Part shown: positions 18,113 to 26,225 of the stretch, piece by piece | How positions within the stretch are numbered: position 1 is the stretch's first letter | Layout: each line of letters opens with the position of its first letter | Assembly: GCF_943193125.1 (NCBI RefSeq) | Contig: NZ_CALPCX010000003.1 | Location: forward strand, 186,001-250,000 | From: Adlercreutzia agrestimuris | Lineage (GTDB): Bacteria > Actinomycetota > Coriobacteriia > Coriobacteriales > Eggerthellaceae | Length of the DNA: 64,000 bases | Reading direction: 5' to 3' | Translations under genes and position numbers: made by a program | The notes under the pieces: model-generated | Database searches by the model: none | The model's input: only the letters and a program-made list of their open reading frames with translations | Told to the model about the DNA's origin: nothing

Positions 18113-19657
18113 TTACAACAAAAATGCTGCATTAAGTATAACGTTTAAAACAAATAGCCCCACAATAATAAGAGCAAACAAACCGATGCGCCGCATATCG
18201 CCCACCGCAAGACCTGTTTTTGGGTCAATTGGATTCGTGTCAGGTGAATCTATAGAGAGACCGCCATAGATTCGCTTAAATAGCACATACGCTACAACGC
18301 CTGATGCCAAAAAGCCCACCGTTGCCGCAAAGTTTTCAAGCGGGTTAAGGCAAAGTGCGAAGGTGGCAATAACGCATGCCAACATCGAATATACCACCAC
18401 ACCGTACTTACCACCGCCGATAACGTATCGATCTGCTGGCCTGTCTGAAACGGGATACATCTTTCGCAAACGCATCACAATGAAGCCCAAAAACATGTAG
18501 CGTGCCAAGATAAAAACAATATTCATCTCAATGATGGCCACAAAATCAAATTGTGAAAATATCAACGATGATATGGCAATCGTTAACACACCAACATAAG
18601 GACTACGACCCGATTTATCCACTTTGCGAATAAATTTCGGAAAGAGATTATCTTCAGAGAGAACCCAGAAGCTTCGTGATCCAGAAGCAAGATAAGTGTT
18701 ATAGATAGTGCATTGACTCATGATGGCAATAACCAAAAACAGCACGACACCAGTATGACCAAGCACCATGGAAAAAATGGTGCCATATCCAAGCACATCC
18801 GCCGTAAAGCCGCCATCAATTCCCCAGTTCACCCATGAACCTGCTGGATAAGCTGCCAGACAAGCAAGCGTTGGAAGAATATAGGACAACGCAATAAGCG
18901 GAAGCGCAATGCGAAACCCTTTCGCCACCGTACGCGATGAATCCTCGTATTCGCCCGACATGGCCGCAATACACTCATAGCCACAATACATCCAGATGCC
19001 CAAACTAATAGATTCAGCGATGCACTTCATAGGCGCAGCTGGTTCGGCGAAAACCGGATCAAAGGGGTTGGTCTGCCAATTAGCCATGCCAAACACAAAA
19101 GCCAGACCAAACACAATAATAATGAGTACCGAAAAAAACGAACTGATACGCTCTACTTCAACCAGTCCCACCAGGTTAACCACGGTAAAGCTGCCCACAA
19201 CCAAAAGCTTCACCACAAAGGCGCCCCCATCATCAAGCGAGAGAAGTTGCGAAGTATAGCCGCCCACCATTGCAATATAGGCACCACTTGAAATATAGGT
19301 GTCCATAGAGGTCCACCAGCCCGCTTGAAAACCCCAAAATTCGCCAAAAGTCTCTTTCGCCCAAGCGTAAATACCGCCCTCGCGCGGCAAGATAGCATTT
19401 GCTTCAGCCACAAGGCGGCTAATAGGACGCGCCCATACAAAAGGCAACACGATCAACATGATTAACGTCAGACCAGGCCCTGCTGTTGGAATTATCTCTT
19501 CAATACCAAAGGCACCCGCAGAGACGAGGCAAAAGAGCATAAAGGCAATGCCTAAAGATGAAATATTACTTTTGCGAAGATTGCCAATTGACCCCTCAGG
19601 CGGAGTTGGCGGGAAAAGGTCATGCTCGTCGGGAGGACGCGACTCTTGAGCTTGCAA
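18113..19657 (-). CDS. APC-superfamily amino acid permease
   Basis: 514 residues, starting at a TTG (19657) with a G-rich stretch about 8 bases upstream. No suitable ATG occurs before the first membrane segment. About 12-14 hydrophobic segments are present. Early motifs G-A-F-G-I-E-E and the P-R-E-G-G-I-Y-A-W-A-K segment are typical of APC/APA antiporters and glutamate:GABA-type carriers. It should exchange or take up an amino acid or polyamine. No decarboxylase or deaminase gene is adjacent to name the substrate. Confidence 0.85.
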   Translation of the reverse strand: MQAQESRPPDEHDLFPPTPPEGSIGNLRKSNISSLGIAFMLFCLVSAGAFGIEEIIPTAGPGLTLIMLIVLPFVWARPISRLVAEANAILPREGGIYAWAKETFGEFWGFQAGWWTSMDTYISSGAYIAMVGGYTSQLLSLDDGGAFVVKLLVVGSFTVVNLVGLVEVERISSFFSVLIIIVFGLAFVFGMANWQTNPFDPVFAEPAAPMKCIAESISLGIWMYCGYECIAAMSGEYEDSSRTVAKGFRIALPLIALSYILPTLACLAAYPAGSWVNWGIDGGFTADVLGYGTIFSMVLGHTGVVLFLVIAIMSQCTIYNTYLASGSRSFWVLSEDNLFPKFIRKVDKSGRSPYVGVLTIAISSLIFSQFDFVAIIEMNIVFILARYMFLGFIVMRLRKMYPVSDRPADRYVIGGGKYGVVVYSMLACVIATFALCLNPLENFAATVGFLASGVVAYVLFKRIYGGLSIDSPDTNPIDPKTGLAVGDMRRIGLFALIIVGLFVLNVILNAAFLL

Positions 19658-19901
19658 TCGCCGACCCCCTTCTACTCAAGGGCTGATAGATATAGCAAGG
19701 CTTACTCATTTGAGAAACCAACGCAACACACGTCACAGCAAAACGCGGTCACAAGATGCAGATTGTAGCGCAAATCATAGGATGGAGAAGTGAGATTTTT
19801 TGCAAGGTATGTTTGGTCGGCATAGCGCCCATAATCAAGAAAACACAATCTGTTCGATTGACGCATTGTGCCCAGAGGTTCATTATATACTTCGCACTAT
19901 A

Positions 19902-19915
19902 CGAACATACGTTCT
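19902..19915 (+). promoter_or_regulatory. LexA (SOS) box upstream of Y-family polymerase
   Basis: CGAACATACGTTCT contains a perfect GAAC-N4-GTTC core (19903-19914), the Gram-positive LexA recognition form. A TTGACG (19858-19863) with a CATTAT (19881-19886) 17 bases later forms a plausible promoter just upstream. The box lies 37 bases before the start codon. Confidence 0.85.
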
Positions 19916-19951
19916 TGCTTTTGATATCCATCGTACTTCTCAGGAGGGCTT

Positions 19952-21226
19952 ATGCGTGATCGCGTCATTATGCATATTGATATGAACGCCTTTTACGCAT
20001 CAGTTGCCCAGCACCTTAACCCGACACTCAGAGGGCGCCCCGTTGTTGTTGCCGGAGATCCCAAGAAGCGCAACGGCATCATTTTGGCGAAGTCACGCGA
20101 AGCAAAAGCAGCCGGCGTCATTACCGCTGAACCGCTGTGGCAGGCTCAACAAAAATGTCCTGGTCTAAGCATTGTCATGCCCGACTATGCAGCCTATAAA
20201 CGATATTCAAAATTAGCACGCCTCATCTACTATGATTACACCAACCAAGTGGAGCCATTCGGACTAGATGAATCATGGATTGACGTAACAGGTTCCTTGG
20301 CACTTTTTGGCAACAGCCCTCATCTTATTGCCCAGGAGATATCAGAACGCATCAAATCAGAACTCGGCCTTACGGTTAGCATTGGTGTTTCATGGAACAA
20401 GGTTTTTGCCAAGCTCGGCAGTGACACCGATCCTGGAGATGGCATTACCCACATCACACGCAAGAATTATCAAGAAGTTGCGTGGCCTCTTGATGCAGGA
20501 AATCTTATGTATGTTGGCAAAGCCACGCGCCGCAAGCTCCATAGCTCTGGATATGAAACTATCGGCGATATTGCAGGTGCAGGTGACTACTACCTTCATA
20601 AGCACTTTGGAAAGATTGGGTTTATGCTGCGATCATTTGCACGCGGAGAAGACAACAGTCCTGTGCGCATAATGGATCCGGCACGCGCAGATGTTGACTA
20701 TGTCATCAAAGGCATCGGAAACGGGCTTACTGCGCCCCATGATCTTTGTTCCCCTTCTGAAGCAAAAGCGCTTCTCTGGCTTTTAAGCGAGTCTGTTGCA
20801 CAGCGATTGCGCGAGTCTCATCTGCGCTGCAAAACGGTGTGTATTGGGGTTAGATCAGCTTCTGACCTGCTTGGTTATTCACGTCAGATCACCCTAAATA
20901 CACCCACCTGCTTAACGCACGATATTGCGAATGCTGCATTTGGGCTTCTTGAGGCCAACCAACCGCTTGATGCCGATCACGCCATTCGCTCCCTTCATGT
21001 GAGAACCACTAACTTGGTAGATGCGCGTGAACAAGTGCAATATGACCTCTTTGGAAACACGGAGGCACTCCTTAAAGAAGAGCAGCTTGATCATTGTATT
21101 GATGCCCTGCGAAACCGATTTGGAAACGGATGTATTCGACGCGTTGTTGAGATGACTGATGAGGCTATGGCGCATCTTGATATCAAGCGAGACAACACCG
21201 TACATCCTATAGGATATTTACGATAG
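19952..21226 (+). CDS. Y-family DNA polymerase (DinB/UmuC type)
   Basis: 424 residues; the ATG is preceded by AGGAGG. Catalytic acids are in place: D10 in M-H-I-D-M-N-A-F-Y-A-S-V and D106-E107 in G-L-D-E-S-W-I-D-V-T-G. The full palm/fingers, helix-hairpin-helix and little-finger regions fit the length. It performs translesion synthesis at stalled forks. A perfect LexA box upstream indicates damage induction. The next gene, 9 bases on, encodes a small protein like those that accompany error-prone polymerases, suggesting a two-gene mutasome cassette. It could be called Pol IV, or a UvrX-like accessory polymerase. Confidence 0.9.
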   Translation: MRDRVIMHIDMNAFYASVAQHLNPTLRGRPVVVAGDPKKRNGIILAKSREAKAAGVITAEPLWQAQQKCPGLSIVMPDYAAYKRYSKLARLIYYDYTNQVEPFGLDESWIDVTGSLALFGNSPHLIAQEISERIKSELGLTVSIGVSWNKVFAKLGSDTDPGDGITHITRKNYQEVAWPLDAGNLMYVGKATRRKLHSSGYETIGDIAGAGDYYLHKHFGKIGFMLRSFARGEDNSPVRIMDPARADVDYVIKGIGNGLTAPHDLCSPSEAKALLWLLSESVAQRLRESHLRCKTVCIGVRSASDLLGYSRQITLNTPTCLTHDIANAAFGLLEANQPLDADHAIRSLHVRTTNLVDAREQVQYDLFGNTEALLKEEQLDHCIDALRNRFGNGCIRRVVEMTDEAMAHLDIKRDNTVHPIGYLR

Positions 21227-21235
21227 GTGGTGAAC

Positions 21236-21493
21236 ATGAAAGGTATTACTGATCGAATTAAGCGATACGTTTCTGTCACCGCGCGCATGGATGAAGATGG
21301 ACGAGTGCGTCCGCTCTCTATTCAGTGGTACGACGGTACTACCTATCCAATTGATGAGGTAATAAACATGCGACGAGCTTCATCGCGACGAGTTGGCGGA
21401 GACGGACTCTGCTACACCATTCGCATTGGAGAGAAAACAACCTATTTATACTACGAAGATCCCAAGTGGTTTGTTGAGGAAGTGATTGCCTAG
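21236..21493 (+). CDS. Small protein paired with the Y-family polymerase
   Basis: 85 residues from the ATG at 21236, with AGGTGG 5 bases upstream; GTG codons at 21227 and 21230 are less likely starts. The protein is compact and beta-rich (R-P-L-S-I-Q-W-Y-D-G-T-T-Y-P-I-D-E-V near the middle, W-F-V-E-E near the end). No signal peptide or membrane segment. Small beta proteins of this size (YolD or DUF6504 type) often follow DinB-like polymerases in Gram-positive bacteria; this assignment is by position and general pattern only. The stop overlaps the convergent metalloprotease stop by four bases. Confidence 0.65.
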   Translation: MKGITDRIKRYVSVTARMDEDGRVRPLSIQWYDGTTYPIDEVINMRRASSRRVGGDGLCYTIRIGEKTTYLYYEDPKWFVEEVIA

Positions 21494-22602
21494 TCACCCG
21501 CAAAGGTGTTGTCTCGCCGTTCAGCTAAAAGCAAGTCAACCATGCGTCCATAACTTTGCACACCATCAGTTTGTTTATTTGCCTTCAAATAGGCGTCGTT
21601 CATACTCGTAGAAATGCGCGACATTTCACCTTCGTGCTCAGCTAAATACTGTGCTTTGCGAAGCCTGTCGGCTTTCACAGTATCAGATAAGCTTGCGCTT
21701 ATTTCATTGACAGCAGTAGGATCTACGCGCCTGAGTGCCGAAATCGCATAATCATACGCAAGCGTATAACCGCTATAACGCATGAGAGCATCTTGCCCAG
21801 TATGAACGCATGCTGCATACGCAATGTAGTTTGCTTCATCTTCGCGCATGAAGCCACACTGGTGCGCTAGCTCATGCGACATGGTGGCAGGAATATTAAA
21901 AAACATGCTTTGCGTATTGATGTTAGATTCTTCCGTGAAAGGAAAATAGATTCCTGCAATATTAGCATCAGACAAAAACTCACTTGCAATAACTGGCTTT
22001 GGTTTTGAATAAAGTGGACGGCTTAAAACTGGATATGTTTCAGAAAGCGTTTCAAGAGCATCCACTGAAAAACCTGCATACTGTTCAAACTTGTCCGAGT
22101 TGAATGTACATACATCAACATCTTCGCCAATTTCGGCACGCGTTTTGTTCATATTGTCTGCAAGCGACCAACAAAGTTGTTCAAGCTCATCTGGGCTTGA
22201 TTGCGTAAGCTCAATATCCGCAGACTCAGCAAAAGTGTAGCGATAGTAGTTAAGCCCTCCGGTAATCACAAAGCAAAAGAGTGTCACGGAAACAATACCA
22301 AGTACACCGACAACCGCCTTATAAAGTTGAAACCCACGCTCTTCTTTTTTGCGAATCAACTGAATAATCCAGTAAACGATATATCCGATACAAAACAGCA
22401 CGAAAGCAATCACAACCCACTCAGCAACGGAAAATGTCACCAGCGAAGGCAAAAAACCAACAATAGTAGACACCACAGGAAACACCGCGCGGCTATATAC
22501 AAATTCAGTTGCAGTGGCATTGTTTGAAAAGATCGCAACAAGCACAAGTGCAATTACACCAAAAAGCACCAACCACCAGCGCTTTATAAGGTACTTTCTC
22601 AT
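21490..22602 (-). CDS. DUF3810-like membrane zinc metalloprotease homolog
   Basis: 370 residues from the ATG at 22602 (GAAAG upstream). Three hydrophobic segments occupy roughly the first 120 residues, followed by an outward or cytoplasmic domain with the zinc-protease motif M-S-H-E-L-A-H-Q-C-G-F (HExxH) and a downstream D-E-A-N-Y-I-A-Y glutamate. This arrangement matches the uncharacterised DUF3810 family. The substrate is unknown. Function as a protease is inferred from HExxH plus the distal Glu. Confidence 0.8.
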   Translation of the reverse strand: MRKYLIKRWWLVLFGVIALVLVAIFSNNATATEFVYSRAVFPVVSTIVGFLPSLVTFSVAEWVVIAFVLFCIGYIVYWIIQLIRKKEERGFQLYKAVVGVLGIVSVTLFCFVITGGLNYYRYTFAESADIELTQSSPDELEQLCWSLADNMNKTRAEIGEDVDVCTFNSDKFEQYAGFSVDALETLSETYPVLSRPLYSKPKPVIASEFLSDANIAGIYFPFTEESNINTQSMFFNIPATMSHELAHQCGFMREDEANYIAYAACVHTGQDALMRYSGYTLAYDYAISALRRVDPTAVNEISASLSDTVKADRLRKAQYLAEHEGEMSRISTSMNDAYLKANKQTDGVQSYGRMVDLLLAERRDNTFAGD

Positions 22603-22815
22603 GCTTTCACACTTTCTGATATACGGCATTCGATCCAAAATATACGATATAAATAAGTCGGATAATGCCGGCTCTTGCGCAAGTATAAAACAACTTTTAT
22701 GCTGTTTCGGAGCATGTATGTGAAGTGAAACTTTCGCTGCAAGCCAAGGCTTTCACAAAGAGCGGGATTCACCTCATACAACAAGCTGCAAGCTTCAAGA
22801 AAAGGATGTCAAGCA

Positions 22816-24123
22816 ATGTCCAGCAATCGCATCGCGCAGATCAACAACTGCACCAACGAACAGTTCACAAAAAAGCGCAATGCCATCCTGATAGCCTCAT
22901 GCGTTGCAAACTTGTGTGTAGGATCAATCTATTCATGGAGCGTATTTTCTACCCCCATGGCTGAGCATTTTGCGCTCACACAAAACATCCCCACCCCAGA
23001 TCTATCCGCAGTCTTTACTATTACTACCATCATGAGCACACTTATGATGATCTTTGGTGGAATCATCAACGACAAGCTCGGTCCAAAACATGTCGTACTT
23101 GTTGGAAGCGTTTTGTTTGGCGGCGGCATGTTCGCCAGCGGTTTCGCCACAAGTCCGCTCATGTTGATGCTTACCTACGGTGTTTGTTTGGGACTTGGAG
23201 AAGGATTGGTATATGGCTCTTTGTTGTCAAACGCCGTCAAAAGCTATCCTGATAAACCCGGAACCGCAGGTGGCATTATTACTACTTTTTATGGGCTGAG
23301 CTCGGTATTTATGCCCATTATTGCCAACTTACTTATTGAGGCAGTCTCCATCACATTTGCCTTTCAAGCACTTGGCGTGGCAATGTTTATTCTTATAGCA
23401 CTCGTCTCATTGCGTGTGCAAGCTCCTCCCCTGCGCTACTATCCAGGATTAAAGTTTGCATCTGATGGTTCAGAAACCACTTCGTCATATGAAGTTTCTA
23501 AAACATCAACCCGTCTAGCATCTGAGTACGAAAATAACTACACCTGGAAACAGATGGTTCATACCCCTCAGTTTTATCTGATGTTCGCGATGCTTTTATG
23601 TTCAGCGTTTTCTGGACTTATGATCATATCTCAGGCAAGCCCCATCGCTCAGGGTCTTGTTGGTTTTTCAGTTTCTGATGCAGCCCTTGCTGTTTCAGTG
23701 CTTGCACTCTTTAATACGTGTGGCCGACTTGTCTCTGGTTTTGTCTGTGACCGCCTTGGCGTTATTGCAACGCTTCGAATTATCTTCGCTGGCATGCTCG
23801 TTGGGCTTTTAGGTTTAATCTTTGTCTCACCGGGCAATGCGGTCGTCTTTTATATAGGACTTTGCCTCATTGGGTTTGGTTATGGCTCCACTATGTCTGT
23901 CTATCCTGCGTTTTGCGCCGAGCAGTTTGGTCGAGCACACAACTCGGTTAACTACGGGGTGCTCTTCATTGCGTTTTCAGCTGCTGGGATTTTAGGACCT
24001 CAGATAATGAGTGGCATCTTCGCCGTAACTTCAACATATCAGCCCGCTTTCATGGTTGCAGCTGTTTTAGTGCTTGTAAGCCTTGTGCTCACTGTTATCT
24101 TCCAGCGAAAGTATGCGCAATAG
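22816..24123 (+). CDS. MFS transporter, oxalate/formate antiporter (OFA) type
   Basis: 435 residues and twelve membrane segments with a polar central loop (about 215-245). An early C-V-G-S-I-Y-S-W-S-V-F segment and G-G-x(2)-D-K-L-G-P-K after helix 2 are typical of the OFA subfamily of the major facilitator superfamily. Members exchange mono- or dicarboxylates such as oxalate and formate, or take up pyruvate-like acids. AAGGATG precedes the start. No carboxylate enzyme is adjacent, so the substrate is open. Confidence 0.85.
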   Translation: MSSNRIAQINNCTNEQFTKKRNAILIASCVANLCVGSIYSWSVFSTPMAEHFALTQNIPTPDLSAVFTITTIMSTLMMIFGGIINDKLGPKHVVLVGSVLFGGGMFASGFATSPLMLMLTYGVCLGLGEGLVYGSLLSNAVKSYPDKPGTAGGIITTFYGLSSVFMPIIANLLIEAVSITFAFQALGVAMFILIALVSLRVQAPPLRYYPGLKFASDGSETTSSYEVSKTSTRLASEYENNYTWKQMVHTPQFYLMFAMLLCSAFSGLMIISQASPIAQGLVGFSVSDAALAVSVLALFNTCGRLVSGFVCDRLGVIATLRIIFAGMLVGLLGLIFVSPGNAVVFYIGLCLIGFGYGSTMSVYPAFCAEQFGRAHNSVNYGVLFIAFSAAGILGPQIMSGIFAVTSTYQPAFMVAAVLVLVSLVLTVIFQRKYAQ

Positions 24124-24270
24124 TCACTCGCTCTACACTCCTAAGCGCGCTTTACCGAGTATTGTGTTCGTGAAGTTTTGAGTGGTTTTTGCATATCGCC
24201 TGGTCAAATCAAAATTGCTCCTATATTTATTACAGCGCTGAACTAATTTTTGGCGGTTTTTGGCGAAGTG

Positions 24271-24380
24271 TGGCAGGGAATGTGCGCGATTAGGCGGTTT
24301 TTGAAGGGTGACCCACCTAATCGGCCACTTTTCCAGCCACTTTGAACCCCAATCTGCCTAATCGGACACTTTTCCTGCCA
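24271..24380. repeat. Three copies of a 24-base intergenic repeat, one inverted
   Basis: Two direct copies at 24316-24339 and 24357-24380 match at 22 of 24 bases (CCTAATCGG...CCACTTTTCC-type core ending in GCCA). A third copy in inverse orientation at 24271-24294 (TGGCAGGGAA...GATTAGG) matches at 20 of 24. The inverted and direct copies can form alternative long stems. The layout is like REP or small miniature elements; genome-wide abundance cannot be judged here. Confidence 0.7.
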
Positions 24381-24512
24381 AAGTTTGGTGTTTTATTGCT
24401 AATTTTATCACCGGGAGACTCGAACCTCACAGAGCAGCTTATGGCGCATACCAGCTCAGCAAACACACTTACGCCAAATTCCCAGGTCAAAGCCACGCAT
24501 CCGGCACTCACA

Positions 24513-24539
24513 AAAAAGCGCCCGTTATGGGCGCTTTTT
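24513..24539. terminator. Bidirectional terminator after the triple RidA gene
   Basis: AAAAAGCGCCC (24513-24523) pairs perfectly with GGGCGCTTTTT (24529-24539) over a 5-base loop. Both flanks are A/T-tracts, so it can work in either direction. It lies 83 bases beyond the RidA stop on the minus strand. Confidence 0.88.
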
Positions 24540-24621
24540 CGATCTGTGATCATTTTTGTTCGTGCCGATTAGACCATTGAAATCCTCAAAGTGAGGCTTT
24601 AGCCTTTAGTTCTTTTTAAGC

Positions 24622-25890
24622 TTACACGATGGGAGGCGTACCTTCAGCATTGCCAAAGATAGCTTCAATTTGCACCAATGCATCCATGGGGTTAGCACCA
24701 GTAGCAATTACACGACGTGCAGGCGTTCCCTCGGGGAAGAACTCTTTGTAGGCTTCATTCATTGCATCAATATCAGCAATGTCTTTGAGATACACATTGA
24801 TTTTAACAGCATCAGCCATGCTGTGATCAACGCTCTCGATAATTGCCTTGATGTTCTTGAGGCACTGAGCGGTCTGCTCTTTTACGCCACCAGCAACAAA
24901 GTTTCCAGTTGCAGGATCAATCGGAAGCTGAGCGCCTACGTTGTTGTAGTGCGAGAACGCAACGGTCTGTGTAGCAAAAGGACACTTCGGTGCAGCATCG
25001 GTGTTATTTGCTTCGATGATCAGACCATGACGATCCTCAACAGCCTGAGGCGGAGTACCGTCACCATGAGAAACGACAGCTTCAATTTGAACATTTGCAT
25101 GCATTGGCAAATCGTCTACCTTAGCAATCGTGCGAGCAGGCATATAGCCTACTGCGCGAGCAATACCCGAATCCGGGAAGAAACGCTTATAGGTCTCATC
25201 AACTGCATCAGCATCAGCGAGATCCTTCAAGAAGATAGTAACCTTCACGATGTCGTCAAAAGGTACATCCATGGCAGTAAGTACAGCCTTGATGTTCTTG
25301 AGGCACTGCGCAGCTTGATCAGCAGTGTCACCAGGTACTACCTGGTTAGAAACCGGATCGATCGGCAACTGTGCCGTAATGTTGTTGTAGTGTGAGAATG
25401 CAACTGATTGCGAAGAAAGCGCGCTGTAAGGAGCATTGTGAGTATTGTTCACATACTTCAGCAGATCGCCTGCTTGCGGAGCATTCGGGATAGTGCCTTC
25501 GCCATTGGTAATCAGCGCTTCCACCATCACGCGAGCGTCGCGCGGCAAACCAGCAACACAGACGTTAGTGCGAGTGGGAACATGATTGGTGAAGAATGTT
25601 ACAAACGAATCATCAACTTCAGCCAAATCCATGATATCGCGAACAAATACCGTTACACGAACAACGTCATTGAGTGAATGGTCAATGCTTTCCACAATTG
25701 CCTTAATGTTGGCGAAGCACTGATCAGCCTGCTCACGCACACCACCGGCTACAATTTCGCCCGTTTTGGGGTCAATGGGAAGTTGGGCGGACAGGTTGTT
25801 GTAGTGAGAAAAAGCTACAGTTTGCGAATACAGAGGACTAATGGGAGCGTTCTCGGTATTACGCGCGAGCACTACGTTATCACCGCTCAT
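24622..25890 (-). CDS. Triple-domain RidA (YjgF/UK114) fusion protein
   Basis: 422 residues from the ATG at 25890, chosen for AAAGGTAG upstream. It consists of three full RidA domains of about 130-140 residues in tandem, each with the same T/S-V-A-F-S-H-Y-N-N...A-Q-L-P-I-D-P block. All three keep the substrate-binding Arg in a P-[AT]-R-x(2)-V context and the late [IV]-E-A glutamate, so all three sites could be active. RidA is normally a homotrimer of single-domain subunits that hydrolyses reactive enamine/imine intermediates such as 2-aminoacrylate from PLP enzymes. Here one chain may supply the whole trimer. Domains 1 and 3 look more alike than domain 2, pointing to stepwise duplication. Cytoplasmic, monocistronic. 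Confidence 0.9.
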   Translation of the reverse strand: MSGDNVVLARNTENAPISPLYSQTVAFSHYNNLSAQLPIDPKTGEIVAGGVREQADQCFANIKAIVESIDHSLNDVVRVTVFVRDIMDLAEVDDSFVTFFTNHVPTRTNVCVAGLPRDARVMVEALITNGEGTIPNAPQAGDLLKYVNNTHNAPYSALSSQSVAFSHYNNITAQLPIDPVSNQVVPGDTADQAAQCLKNIKAVLTAMDVPFDDIVKVTIFLKDLADADAVDETYKRFFPDSGIARAVGYMPARTIAKVDDLPMHANVQIEAVVSHGDGTPPQAVEDRHGLIIEANNTDAAPKCPFATQTVAFSHYNNVGAQLPIDPATGNFVAGGVKEQTAQCLKNIKAIIESVDHSMADAVKINVYLKDIADIDAMNEAYKEFFPEGTPARRVIATGANPMDALVQIEAIFGNAEGTPPIV

Positions 25891-26012
25891 ATAACTACCT
25901 TTCTGTTCGTTATGTTGACGCTTATGCGTCACTTCGGGTCAACAAGACCCAACCCTTCCCTCCTAAGCGATTACTTGGCACGGTCTTAACAACCCTCGCT
26001 TGGAAGACCATA

Positions 26013-26042
26013 AGTATAACTTTTTGTGCATGTGCACAAAAA
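26013..26042 (-). promoter_or_regulatory. Triple-RidA promoter with palindromic operator
   Basis: Minus-strand TTTTGT (26041-26036) and TATACT (26018-26013) are spaced by 17 bases. Between and over them lies the palindrome TTTTTGTGC (26021-26029), loop ATGT, GCACAAAAA (26034-26042). The regulator is not known; placement over the -35 and spacer suggests repression. Confidence 0.6.
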
Positions 26043-26103
26043 GGTTAAGAGAACAAAAACCATCCCGCTTATAAGAAGTAAAAACTGAGCATCGCAAAAA
26101 ATG

Positions 26104-26150
26104 AAAACACGGTACAAGCTATGCAAAAATTGCATACCTCTGCCGTGTTT
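26104..26150 (-). terminator. Terminator-like structure downstream of the YhgE genes
   Basis: AAACACGG (26105-26112) pairs with CCGTGTTT (26143-26150), enclosing a second perfect hairpin TATGCAA/TTGCATA (26120-26136). On the minus strand it is followed by a T-rich run. It lies about 75 bases after the YhgE stop. Confidence 0.6.
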
Positions 26151-26225
26151 CATACAAAAAACTAGTTATGTTTTTTCAGCTGACGATTACCACTTACCGC
26201 CCGAATACACACACTTCACTCAGCA

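Larger units (their letters stand above)
24124..24621. other. Gene-free stretch with repeats and terminator
   Basis: Nearly 500 bases between the MFS gene and the RidA gene. It holds a three-copy repeat cluster (24271-24380), a T-arm-like fragment around 24411-24432 with no tRNA body, and a strong hairpin terminator (24513-24539). I see no coding potential with a ribosome site. Confidence 0.6.
25891..26225. other. Gene-free stretch between the RidA and YhgE genes
   Basis: About 335 bases. It contains the RidA 5' leader, a promoter with a palindromic operator (26013-26042) and a terminator-like structure for the YhgE unit (26104-26150). No further coding signal was seen. Confidence 0.6.

Noticed and set aside
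24405..24440. T-arm-like GGTTCGAGTCTCC sequence on the minus strand
   Set aside because: The flanking stem has mismatches, and no anticodon arm, D arm or acceptor stem could be built around it. It may be a tRNA remnant or chance.
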